Assembly: GCA_036823295.1 (NCBI GenBank)
Contig: DAISGD010000014.1
Span: 1 to 64,000, forward strand
Source of the DNA: UBA4742 sp002403895
Lineage (GTDB): Bacteria > Actinomycetota > Acidimicrobiia > Acidimicrobiales > Acidimicrobilacustridaceae
DNA: 64,000 nt
Reading direction: 5' to 3'
The first letter of the stretch is position 1; the number at the start of each line of letters is the position of its first letter. Shown here in pieces: positions 56,965 to 64,000 of this stretch. The position numbers and the translations under genes are program-made. A model generated the notes under the pieces. That model was not told the origin of the DNA. It saw only the letters and a list, made by a program, of their open reading frames with translations, and did not search any database.

Positions 56965-57684
56965 ATGACCACCGGGGCCGCCTCCACCCGCCCGCAACCG
57001 CCCGAGCCCATCGGGATCGTGGTCGCCCACGCCGACGACGGCGAGCGGGCCACCCTCGCCCGATGGTTGCGCGCCGACGGGCGGTTCAACGTGCTGGGCG
57101 AGGTGGCCGACCCGGAGGCGACAGTGGCCGCCGTGCTCGACCTGCTGCCCGACGTGGCGTTCGTGGATTTAGCCCTCACCGCCGGGCCGGGGGGCGAGGT
57201 GGCCGACGGGGTTGCGGCTATCGCCGCTATCCGCCAGGAGGCACCTGCGGTGCGCAACGTAGCGGTGACACGGGAAGACGACGACCAGGCCTATGCCACC
57301 CTCGCCGCGGGAGCCATGGCCTGCTACCTGTGGGCCGATCCCGATCCCGATCCCGATCCCGATCCCGATCCCGGGGCCACCGCCGCCGACATGGCCGCCG
57401 GCGCCGCCCGGGGCGAAGGGGCCCTCACCCCGGGCTGGGCCCGGCGCATCCTCGACGAGGTGCGCTGGCTGTCACGGGACCCGGGGTTGGTGCCGGCGCC
57501 CGAGCTGAGTCCGACCGAGCAGGAGGTGTTGCGCCGCATCGCGTCAGGGGCCACCCCGGCCGCCATCGCGCAGCTGCACGGGGTGACGGTGCACCTGGTC
57601 AACGTGCACGCAGGGGCGGCCATCACCAAGGTGTGGCGCTACCACGACGACGCCCGGCAACTGGCACAGCTGCGTCAGCAGTAG
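56965..57684 (+). CDS. Degenerate response regulator with LuxR-like HTH and Asp-Pro repeat linker
   Basis: About 239 residues from the ATG at 56965 (TTG at 56959 is an alternative). The receiver part has the acidic pair in AHADDGER, the phosphoacceptor Asp in VAFVDLAL and a Thr in AVTRED. The conserved Lys after strand 5 is missing: GAMACYLWAD takes its place. A (DP)6 linker encoded by six GATCCC repeats joins it to a C-terminal HTH (LSPTEQEVLRRIASGATPAA). No sensor kinase is adjacent. Phosphorylation-independent function is possible. Confidence 0.75.
   Translation: MTTGAASTRPQPPEPIGIVVAHADDGERATLARWLRADGRFNVLGEVADPEATVAAVLDLLPDVAFVDLALTAGPGGEVADGVAAIAAIRQEAPAVRNVAVTREDDDQAYATLAAGAMACYLWADPDPDPDPDPDPGATAADMAAGAARGEGALTPGWARRILDEVRWLSRDPGLVPAPELSPTEQEVLRRIASGATPAAIAQLHGVTVHLVNVHAGAAITKVWRYHDDARQLAQLRQQ
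57337..57372 (+). repeat. Six tandem GATCCC repeats
   Basis: Six perfect copies of GATCCC at 57337-57372 encode alternating Asp-Pro in the response-regulator linker. A unit of 6 bp keeps the frame, so copy-number change would alter linker length rather than switch the gene off. Confidence 0.9.
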
Positions 57685-57689
57685 CCGAG

Positions 57690-58097
57690 ATGGCCGCCGG
57701 CTATTCAGGCACGCCCCTGGCCCGCAAACTCGGGATCGCGGAGGGCATGGTGGTGGCCCTGCTGGGTGCGCCCGACGGGTTCGTCGATCTGCTCGACGGG
57801 CTGCCCGACGGGGTCACCTTCCGGACGCGGGCCCAGGGTCACCTCGATCTCGCCCTCAGCTTCCAGACCCGACGTTCGGTACTGGAGCGCCGGCTGACGC
57901 CGGTGCTGCGGGCCCTCGACCGGGCCGGCGGGCTCTGGGTGGCGTGGCCCAAGAAGGCCTCGCGGGTGCCGACCGACATCACCGAAGACACCGTCCGCGA
58001 CGTCATCTTGCCCGTGGGTCTGGTCGACGTGAAGGTGTGCGCCATCGACGACGTCTGGAGCGGTCTCAAGGTCGTGTGGCGGCGCGAGAACCGCTGA
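57690..58097 (+). CDS. DUF3052-family protein
   Basis: 135 residues from the ATG at 57690; an open frame upstream overlaps the response regulator gene and is not protein-like. The sequence opens GYSGTPLARKLGIAEGM and continues with VVALLGAPDGFVDLLDGLPD, then LWVAWPKKASRVPTDITEDT, a pattern I recognise as DUF3052. The function of the family is not established. It lies 5 bp after the response regulator gene. Confidence 0.75.
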   Translation: MAAGYSGTPLARKLGIAEGMVVALLGAPDGFVDLLDGLPDGVTFRTRAQGHLDLALSFQTRRSVLERRLTPVLRALDRAGGLWVAWPKKASRVPTDITEDTVRDVILPVGLVDVKVCAIDDVWSGLKVVWRRENR

Positions 58098-58104
58098 GCC
58101 GGGC

Positions 58105-58494
58105 TCAGCCTTCGTAGGGCGCCATGTTGGCCGGGTCCCAGAAGGCGCGCAGCGACGTGATGCGCCCCTCATCGTCGAAGGCCATCACGTCGATGATGTC
58201 GACCGACAGCGTCATGTCGCCGATGGCGGTGATGGCCCGCAGGGGCCAGGCGGCCTCACCGGCGGCGACACGGGCGTCGCCGGTGCGCTGCAGCTCGATG
58301 TCAGAGGCCAGGGCCCGAACCCCGTCCCAGAAGGCGGCGATGCCGTCGGCCCCGACGGCCACGTCGCTGCCCACCGGATCCTCCACGGTGGCATCGGGCG
58401 CCCACAAGGCCAGGTAGCCGCCGCGGTCGCCGGCGCTGAACGCGGCGACGTAGGCGTCGATGGTGGCGTTGATCTGCTCCGCGGTGGCGGCCAT
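58105..58494 (-). CDS. NTF2-like/SnoaL-like protein (possible steroid-isomerase-type)
   Basis: About 129 residues from the ATG at 58494. The start EQINATIDAYVAAFSAGDRG and LALWAPDATVEDPVGSDV, then GADGIAAFWDG, are typical of the NTF2-like fold used by ketosteroid isomerases and SnoaL cyclases. The catalytic role is unclear. It lies 55 bp after ndh on the same strand and converges with the DUF3052 gene, 7 bp away. Confidence 0.85.
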   Translation of the reverse strand: MAATAEQINATIDAYVAAFSAGDRGGYLALWAPDATVEDPVGSDVAVGADGIAAFWDGVRALASDIELQRTGDARVAAGEAAWPLRAITAIGDMTLSVDIIDVMAFDDEGRITSLRAFWDPANMAPYEG

Positions 58495-58549
58495 GGTTCC
58501 CCCGATTGGTGTGCGAACGATGTTGGATGTTGGACGAGCGCGGCGGAGC

Positions 58550-59869
58550 TTAGGCCTCACGCCGAGCGCCGTCGCCTGGGCCCACGGCGTCCGAAATGGG
58601 ATGGGGGGTATGTGGGAGCGTCTCGGGGCGCAGGATAAGGCGCGGCCCCCGATCCCAGGTGAAGTAGTTCCAAGCCCAGTTGATGAACACCGAGACCCGG
58701 TTGCGCACCCCGAGCAGGTACACGAGGTGGAGCCCTAGCCAGGCGAACCAGGCGATCCCCCCGGTGAGCTCGACGCCTTTGGGCAACTCCGCCACCGCGG
58801 CGCGGCGACCGATGGTGGCCATCGTGCCCTTGTCCACGTAGTGGAACGGCCGCCGGGCGAGTCGGGCAATGGTGGCCAGCACCTGGTCGGCCGCGTGGTT
58901 CCCGCCCTGGATCGCCACCTGCGCCAACTGGGGGAGCCGACCACCGGTGCCGTCGTCGATGTCGGCCACATCACCGATGGCGAAGGCCTCGGGGTGCCCG
59001 GGGACGGACAGGTCGGGGCTCACGGTGATGCGACCGCCTCGGCCCTGGATGGCGTCCAGCCCGTCGGCCAGCGTGGCCGCCCGCACCCCCGCCGCCCACA
59101 CCACCAGCCGGGTAGCCAGCTGGGTGCCGTCGGCGAACTCGACGTGGTCGGCCGTGACCGCGGTGACGGCGGTGTCGAGGCGGATCTCCACGCCGTGGGC
59201 CTCGAGAATCTTGTGGGCGTAGCGCCGGCTGCGGGGACTGAACGGAGCCAGGAGGTAGGGAGCCTGTTCGACGAGCACCACCCGCGACCGCATGACGTCG
59301 AGGTCGTGGAAGTCCTGGCGCAGCACTTTGTCGACCAGCTCAGACATGGCGCCGGCTACCTCGACCCCGGTCGGTCCGCCGCCGACCACGACGAGATTGA
59401 GCACCCCGTCGTCGATGAGATCGGGGATGGCATCGGCCGCCTCGAACAGGCTGAGGAGGTGGTTGCGCACCCGCACCGCGTGCTCCAGGCCGTAAAGCGG
59501 GAAGGAGAACGCCGCCGCGCCCGGCACCCCGAAGTAATTGGTGACCGACCCGGCGGCGATGATCAGGTAGTCGAAGTCGAGGCGGGGCTCGTAGCGCAAA
59601 TGTACCTGGCGCGCCTCCCAGTCGACCCCGGTGACCTCCGCCTTGCGGAAGAACACACGTTGCTGGCGCCGGAACAGGCCCCGCACCGCGTAGCCGACGT
59701 CCGCCGCGTTCAGCCCGGCGGTGGCCACCTGGTAGAGCAGCGGCTGGAACGTGTGGTAGTTGTGCCGGTCGAGCAGCGTGACATCGACCGCCTCGCGCTC
59801 GAGTCGCTTTGCCGCGGCCAGCCCGCCGAAGCCGGCTCCGATGATGACGACGTGCGGCCTCGCTCCCAT
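58550..59869 (-). CDS. ndh: Type II NADH dehydrogenase (NDH-2)
   Basis: 439 residues. Two dinucleotide-binding motifs, VVIIGAGFGGLAAAKRL for FAD and VVVGGGPTGVEVAGAM for NADH, are followed by FAIGDVADIDDGTGGRLPQL and the quinone-side QLAQVAIQGGNHAAD. The C-terminal amphipathic region (FAWLGLHLVYLLGVRNRVSV) would attach it to the membrane. It oxidises NADH and reduces quinone without pumping protons. With two complex I-type clusters upstream, it gives the cell a third route into the quinone pool. Confidence 0.92.
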   Translation of the reverse strand: MGARPHVVIIGAGFGGLAAAKRLEREAVDVTLLDRHNYHTFQPLLYQVATAGLNAADVGYAVRGLFRRQQRVFFRKAEVTGVDWEARQVHLRYEPRLDFDYLIIAAGSVTNYFGVPGAAAFSFPLYGLEHAVRVRNHLLSLFEAADAIPDLIDDGVLNLVVVGGGPTGVEVAGAMSELVDKVLRQDFHDLDVMRSRVVLVEQAPYLLAPFSPRSRRYAHKILEAHGVEIRLDTAVTAVTADHVEFADGTQLATRLVVWAAGVRAATLADGLDAIQGRGGRITVSPDLSVPGHPEAFAIGDVADIDDGTGGRLPQLAQVAIQGGNHAADQVLATIARLARRPFHYVDKGTMATIGRRAAVAELPKGVELTGGIAWFAWLGLHLVYLLGVRNRVSVFINWAWNYFTWDRGPRLILRPETLPHTPHPISDAVGPGDGARREA

Positions 59870-59933
59870 CCGGCCATCATGCCCGGCCGCAGCCAGCGAT
59901 TTGTGCGGCCGCTTGCCTCTCAGGGCTCAGGTT

Positions 59934-59970
59934 GCGTAGATCCAGACCGTCTTTCAGTCTAGATCTACGC
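59934..59970. terminator. Long hairpin between lhr and ndh
   Basis: The arms 59934-59947 and 59957-59970 form a 14-bp stem with a single mismatch and a 9-nt loop. It lies about 70 bp past the lhr stop codon on the minus strand, before ndh. There is no U-run in the minus-strand transcript. It may be a terminator of the Rho-assisted kind or a regulatory structure for ndh. Confidence 0.5.
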
Positions 59971-60039
59971 CGGTTTGGGGAGAGAATGGCCTGCGGGAGG
60001 ACCTGGTATTCGTTTTGGGATACACCCCCGCGACCTCGC

Positions 60040-63000
60040 TCAGGCGCGGAAGAGCAGGCCCTTGTAGCCATCGACGAAGCCGGCCTGGCGGAGATGATCG
60101 GCCACCGGGGACTCGACGGCCGGCGCGCCGTCGATCTTGGTGATCTCCAGCTTGCGCATCCGACCGTCCTTGACCAGACCGGTCAGCCCTTCACACCAGT
60201 GGGGATGATCGAACGCTGCCGGGAACGTCGACAGGCTGCGGCCACCACGCTCCAGCTCGGCTACGGGCAGGCCGGCCACCGACACCACGAACGCCCCGGC
60301 GCTACGCGACGGTCGTCCGGCGGACTCGGGCCAGCCCAACGCCGCCCCGTAGGGCTGCGCCGGATCGGTGGCGGCCAACACCAACGGCATGAGGTCGCCC
60401 TCGGCCGGGTCACGGGCGGCGCGCAGGCGGTCGACGGCGCCGGGCACGGCGAACTGGGCGGCGCCCAGCCCCTCGACGAAGTAGCCCCGGCGGACCTGGC
60501 CCCGTTCCTCCAGCGCCTTGAGCACGGGGTAGACGGCAGCGAATCCTCCGTCGATCCCCTCGCCCAGCGCTGCCTCCCGGGTGAGGACACCGTGACGTTC
60601 GAGCAGTTGCAGGGCCTGGGCGTGGGCCGCCTCGGTGGGCGTTGGTGTGGGCAGCAACAGGGGGGCCACCAGCGACCAGCGTCCCGCGACCGACGGAGGG
60701 CCGAGCCGGTTCAGCGCCCCGGGATCGGGTCGCCCGCCGACGGTGGCGCGTCGGACCAACCCTCGCCGCGGTCGGGGCGATCCGGCTGACGGCCGAGCCC
60801 CGCCGCCACGACGACGCGATCCCCCACCGACCATGGCCCGCAACGGCGCCAGCGAATCGTTGGTGACCACGCCCGCCCAGACGAGATCCCACAGCGCGGT
60901 TCGGACCGTGACGTCGTCATAGGGCTGGCCGGCGGCGGAGACGGCCTGGATGAGCTCGGGCCAGAACGACGCGCCCCGCTCAGAGAGGTGGGCGGCGAGG
61001 GCGGCATGGATCGGGGCGTCGTCTTCGGCGTGTGCGGCATCGACGTCGGGGGCCGGCACCAACAGCCCGGCCTGGTTGCGAAACAGCAGGCGGACGCGTC
61101 CGTCGGTCGAACCGAGCGCGCCGGCCCCCACCCACACCACCTCACCCGACGTGCACAACGCGTCCAGATCGGCGGGGCGGAAGCCCGCCACCCGGGCCGC
61201 CAGGACGTCGATCTCCAACACCGACGCCGGCAGGGCCGCCCCCTGAAGCGAGCCCACCGCCTCGATCAAGGCATCGGTCCCCCGCCGGGCCGGCGACAGG
61301 CCCTGCCACTGCGGGAGGAACCGGGCCAGCGCCGCCTGGTCTACGGGCTCGACCTCATGGCGAAGAGCGGCCAGCGAGCGCCGTCGCAGTTGGCGGAGCA
61401 CGTCGTCGTCGCACCACTCGCGCTCGATCCCGTCGGGCCGGAACTCGCCCCGGACGACGCGGCCCTGTTGTTCGAGACGCTCGAGAGCGGGCAGGACCCG
61501 ATCCGCACCGAGTCCGTAACGGCGGGCCAGTTGAACGGTGACAAACGGGCCGTGGGTGCGGGCGAAACGGGCCACCAGGTCGACCAGAGGCTCGGCCGCC
61601 GAGTCGGTGAAGACGGTCGGGAGCCCGGCGGGCAGCGCCACACCCAGTACGTCGCGCAACCGGGCGGCATCCTCGGCGGCGGCCAGCCGCTCCTCGCCGG
61701 CGATGGTGACGCGGATGGCGCGCCGCTCGGATACCAGCCGCTCGACCCAGGTGGTGGGAGCCAGGGCGTCGATGCCCGGGGCACAGCGGGCCTCGACCTC
61801 CCACCGCGACAGGGGGCCCAGGATGCGCAACAGATCGTGGACCTCATCGGCGTCGCGGGCCTGGCGTCTGGGCACCAGGCGCTGCAGCTCGAGTTCGAGA
61901 TCGCCGAGCACGACGGGGTCGAGCAACTCGCGCAGCTCCTCGGCACCGAGCAGGTCGCGCAGCAGATCCCGGTCGAGGGCCAACGCCGCCGCCCGCCGCT
62001 CGGCCAGGGGGGCATCGCCTTCGTACATGTAGACCGCGATCCAACCGAACAGCAGCGACTGGGCGAACGGTGATGCACGCGGCGTCTCGACCGCCACCAC
62101 CCGGATCCGGCGGGCGCGCAGATCGGTCAGCACCTCCCGCAAGGCGGGGAGGTCGAACACGTCGTTGACGCACTCGCGAGTGGCCTCCAACAAGATCGGG
62201 AAGTCGGGGTACTTGGCCGCCACCGCCAACAGGTCGGCCGCCTTCTGGCGCTGCTGCCACAGCGGCGTACGCCGGTCAGGACGGCGCCGAGGCAACAACA
62301 GGGCGCGGGCCGCACACTCGCGAAAGCGTGAGGCGAACAATGCCGTCTGCGGAAGTTGGGCCATCACGATCTCGTCGATGTCGTCGGGGTCGATGGTCAA
62401 CTCGTCGAGGGGGAGTTCGTCGACCGCCTCCGGCAGGCGCAACACGATGCCGTCGTCGCTCCACATGAGCTCCACGTCGAGACCCCAGCGCTCAGCCAGC
62501 CGGGCCCGCAGGGCCATCCCCCACGGGGCGTGCACCTGGGCCCCGAACGGCGACAGCACGCACACCCGCCAATCACCGATCTCGTCGCGGAAGCGCTCGA
62601 CCACGACCGTCCGGTCGTCGGGAACGGCCCCACCACTGGCCTCGGCTTGTTCGTCGAGGTAGGCGACCAGGTTGGCTGCCGCCAGCGGGTCGAGGCCGTG
62701 GTCGCGCTGGAGTCGATCCACCGCCGTCGGCCCTTCAGCCCGCACCCCCCGCACGAACTCGCCCACCGCCCGCCCCAACTCGAGGGGGCGCCCCGGGCCG
62801 TCGCCGTGCCAGAACGGCATCTTGCCGGGCTGCCCGGGAGCCGGAGAGACCACCACCCGCTCGTGGGTGATGTCTTCGATGCGCCATGTCGTCGCCCCCA
62901 GCAGGAATGTCTCCCCCACCCGGCTCTCGTAGACCATCTCCTCGTCGAGCTCGCCCACTCGGGTGCCGTCGGGCAGGAACACACCATAGAGACCCCGGTC

Positions 63001-64000
63001 AGGGATGGTGCCGCCGCTGGTCACGGCCAGGCGTTGGGCGCCGGCTCGCCCCCGGATGACGCCGTCGACGCGGTCCCACACGATGCGCGGGCGCAGCTCG
63101 GCAAACTCGTCGGAGGGGTAGCGGCCGGCCAGCAGGTCCAACACGTTGGCTAGCACCTCATCGCTGAGCTCTGCGTACGTGGCCGATCGACGCACCAGGG
63201 CAGCCAACTTGTCGACCGGCCAGTCGTCGAGGGCGCACATGGCGACGATCTGTTGGGCCAGCACATCCAACGGGTTTCGGGGGTAGCGGGTGTGCTCGAT
63301 GAGCCCGGCGTGCATGCGCTGGACCACCACCGCCATCTCGACCAGGTCGTTTCGATGCTTGGGGAAGAGCTTGGCCCGGCTCGGCTGGCCCACCTGGTGG
63401 CCGGCCCGCCCAACCCGTTGGAGGCCGCGCGACACCGCCCCCGGAGACTCGACCTGGATGACGAGGTCAACGGCGCCCATGTCGATCCCCAGCTCCAGCG
63501 AGCTGGTCGCTACCAGGCCCTTGAGTTCGCCCCGCTTGAGCTCGTCTTCGATCTGCAGGCGCCGCTCGCGCGACAACGACCCATGGTGGGCCTTCACCAC
63601 CTCACGCCCTGACTCGGGGGGACGACCCTCCGCCTCGGCCGCCCGGTTCTCGCCCTCGAGGGCCAGCTCGTTGAGCCGAGTGGCCAGGCGCTCGGCCAGG
63701 CGGCGGGCGTTGACGAAGATGAGAGTCGAGCGGTGCTGTTCGACCAGTTCCAGCAAGCGGGGGTGGATGGCGGGCCAGATCGACCGCCGCTGAGGCCCGG
63801 CGGCGGCCGGCCCGCTCACCGGCTCGTCGATGATCTCGCCCAGCGCCCCCATGTCCTCGACCGGCACCACCACCTCGATCTCGAGGGGCTTGCGGATGCC
63901 GGCGTCGACGATAGTCACGGGCCGGGGAGCCGGACGGCCGTCGGCGGCCGGGGCGAACCCCCCGAGATAGCGGGCGATCTCGGCGAGCGGGCGCTGGGTG
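60040..64000 (-). CDS. lhr: Lhr-family ATP-dependent helicase, 5' end beyond the right edge
   Basis: At least 1319 residues are present; the frame is open to the window edge and the N-terminal DEAH/ATPase lobe is missing because of the edge, not a break. The visible part starts near the linker RPAPRPVTIVDAGIRKPLEI, then the second RecA lobe with VKAHHGSLSRERR, VATSSLELGIDMG and the motif VI-like QRVGRAGHQVG. Winged-helix and Lhr-core domains and a long C-terminal region follow. Lhr is a superfamily II DNA repair helicase induced in mycobacteria by DNA damage. A basic linker (GGGSRRRGGGARPSAGSPRP) splits the C-terminal part. Confidence 0.95.
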   Translation of the reverse strand, partial: TQRPLAEIARYLGGFAPAADGRPAPRPVTIVDAGIRKPLEIEVVVPVEDMGALGEIIDEPVSGPAAAGPQRRSIWPAIHPRLLELVEQHRSTLIFVNARRLAERLATRLNELALEGENRAAEAEGRPPESGREVVKAHHGSLSRERRLQIEDELKRGELKGLVATSSLELGIDMGAVDLVIQVESPGAVSRGLQRVGRAGHQVGQPSRAKLFPKHRNDLVEMAVVVQRMHAGLIEHTRYPRNPLDVLAQQIVAMCALDDWPVDKLAALVRRSATYAELSDEVLANVLDLLAGRYPSDEFAELRPRIVWDRVDGVIRGRAGAQRLAVTSGGTIPDRGLYGVFLPDGTRVGELDEEMVYESRVGETFLLGATTWRIEDITHERVVVSPAPGQPGKMPFWHGDGPGRPLELGRAVGEFVRGVRAEGPTAVDRLQRDHGLDPLAAANLVAYLDEQAEASGGAVPDDRTVVVERFRDEIGDWRVCVLSPFGAQVHAPWGMALRARLAERWGLDVELMWSDDGIVLRLPEAVDELPLDELTIDPDDIDEIVMAQLPQTALFASRFRECAARALLLPRRRPDRRTPLWQQRQKAADLLAVAAKYPDFPILLEATRECVNDVFDLPALREVLTDLRARRIRVVAVETPRASPFAQSLLFGWIAVYMYEGDAPLAERRAAALALDRDLLRDLLGAEELRELLDPVVLGDLELELQRLVPRRQARDADEVHDLLRILGPLSRWEVEARCAPGIDALAPTTWVERLVSERRAIRVTIAGEERLAAAEDAARLRDVLGVALPAGLPTVFTDSAAEPLVDLVARFARTHGPFVTVQLARRYGLGADRVLPALERLEQQGRVVRGEFRPDGIEREWCDDDVLRQLRRRSLAALRHEVEPVDQAALARFLPQWQGLSPARRGTDALIEAVGSLQGAALPASVLEIDVLAARVAGFRPADLDALCTSGEVVWVGAGALGSTDGRVRLLFRNQAGLLVPAPDVDAAHAEDDAPIHAALAAHLSERGASFWPELIQAVSAAGQPYDDVTVRTALWDLVWAGVVTNDSLAPLRAMVGGGSRRRGGGARPSAGSPRPRRGLVRRATVGGRPDPGALNRLGPPSVAGRWSLVAPLLLPTPTPTEAAHAQALQLLERHGVLTREAALGEGIDGGFAAVYPVLKALEERGQVRRGYFVEGLGAAQFAVPGAVDRLRAARDPAEGDLMPLVLAATDPAQPYGAALGWPESAGRPSRSAGAFVVSVAGLPVAELERGGRSLSTFPAAFDHPHWCEGLTGLVKDGRMRKLEITKIDGAPAVESPVADHLRQAGFVDGYKGLLFRA

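Noticed and set aside
57337..57372. The GATCCC tandem as a CRISPR-like or mobile-element repeat
   Set aside because: It is a simple 6-bp coding repeat with no spacers and no adjacent cas or transposase gene. No CRISPR array or insertion sequence was seen anywhere in the window.

Overview
The window is GC-rich, gene-dense bacterial DNA of actinobacterial character. Supporting signs are frequent GTG starts, an F420-type PPOX oxidoreductase, a MenJ-like geranylgeranyl/menaquinone reductase, a CobA-HemD fusion and an Lhr helicase. The split cytochrome b, the two complex I clusters and the overall gene mix would fit a lineage such as Acidimicrobiia. That placement is an inference and was not tested by any search.

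Left edge (1-3050): the first codons of tuf (EF-Tu) leave the window on the minus strand behind tRNA-Met(CAT) and tRNA-Thr(GGT). On the plus strand follow an SMC/RecF-like membrane protein with a degenerate P-loop, a GNAT acetyltransferase, tRNA-Tyr(GTA) and a YajQ-family protein.

Centre (3057-38459, all minus strand): about 35 closely packed, often overlapping genes make up a respiratory supercluster. In transcription order it encodes a small membrane protein, a 2x[4Fe-4S] ferredoxin, a split b6f-like cytochrome b (N- and C-terminal halves), a Rieske protein, a diheme cytochrome c and an unrecognised membrane protein. Next come a complete 14-gene nuoABCDEFGHIJKLMN cluster and an 11-gene nuoABCDHIJKLMN cluster without the NADH-oxidising NuoEFG module. 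The run ends with a MidA/NDUFAF7-type methyltransferase, acetyl-CoA synthetase and a HAD phosphatase. The two NuoD paralogues differ at functional positions. NuoD1 (11-gene cluster) keeps the arginine that NDUFAF7 methylates in mitochondrial NDUFS2, but has Trp in place of the quinone-binding Tyr. NuoD2 keeps the Tyr but has Thr at the arginine position.

38752-49450: divergent from the supercluster are a membrane-anchored monoheme cytochrome c and a MenJ-like reductase. Then come the tetrapyrrole genes hemL, hemB and cobA-hemD with a HAD gene remnant between them. A TetR regulator, a Glu/Leu-dehydrogenase-like protein without its catalytic lysine, a CDF metal exporter and an XRE regulator follow. 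A phasin-like protein with a recognisable promoter/operator and a 1-Cys peroxiredoxin end this part.

49477-64000: a class III cyclase-ATPase-TPR protein, an ABC exporter pair (LolD/FtsX type), a PPOX protein, a degenerate response regulator with a (GATCCC)6 tract, a DUF3052 protein, an NTF2-like protein, a type II NADH dehydrogenase, and an Lhr helicase that runs off the right edge.

Taken together the locus provides three possible entries into the quinone pool (14-subunit complex I, 11-subunit complex I-like enzyme, NDH-2), a b6f-like quinol oxidase module with cytochromes c, a quinone-modifying enzyme and part of heme synthesis. No CRISPR array, insertion sequence, prophage or rRNA was seen.
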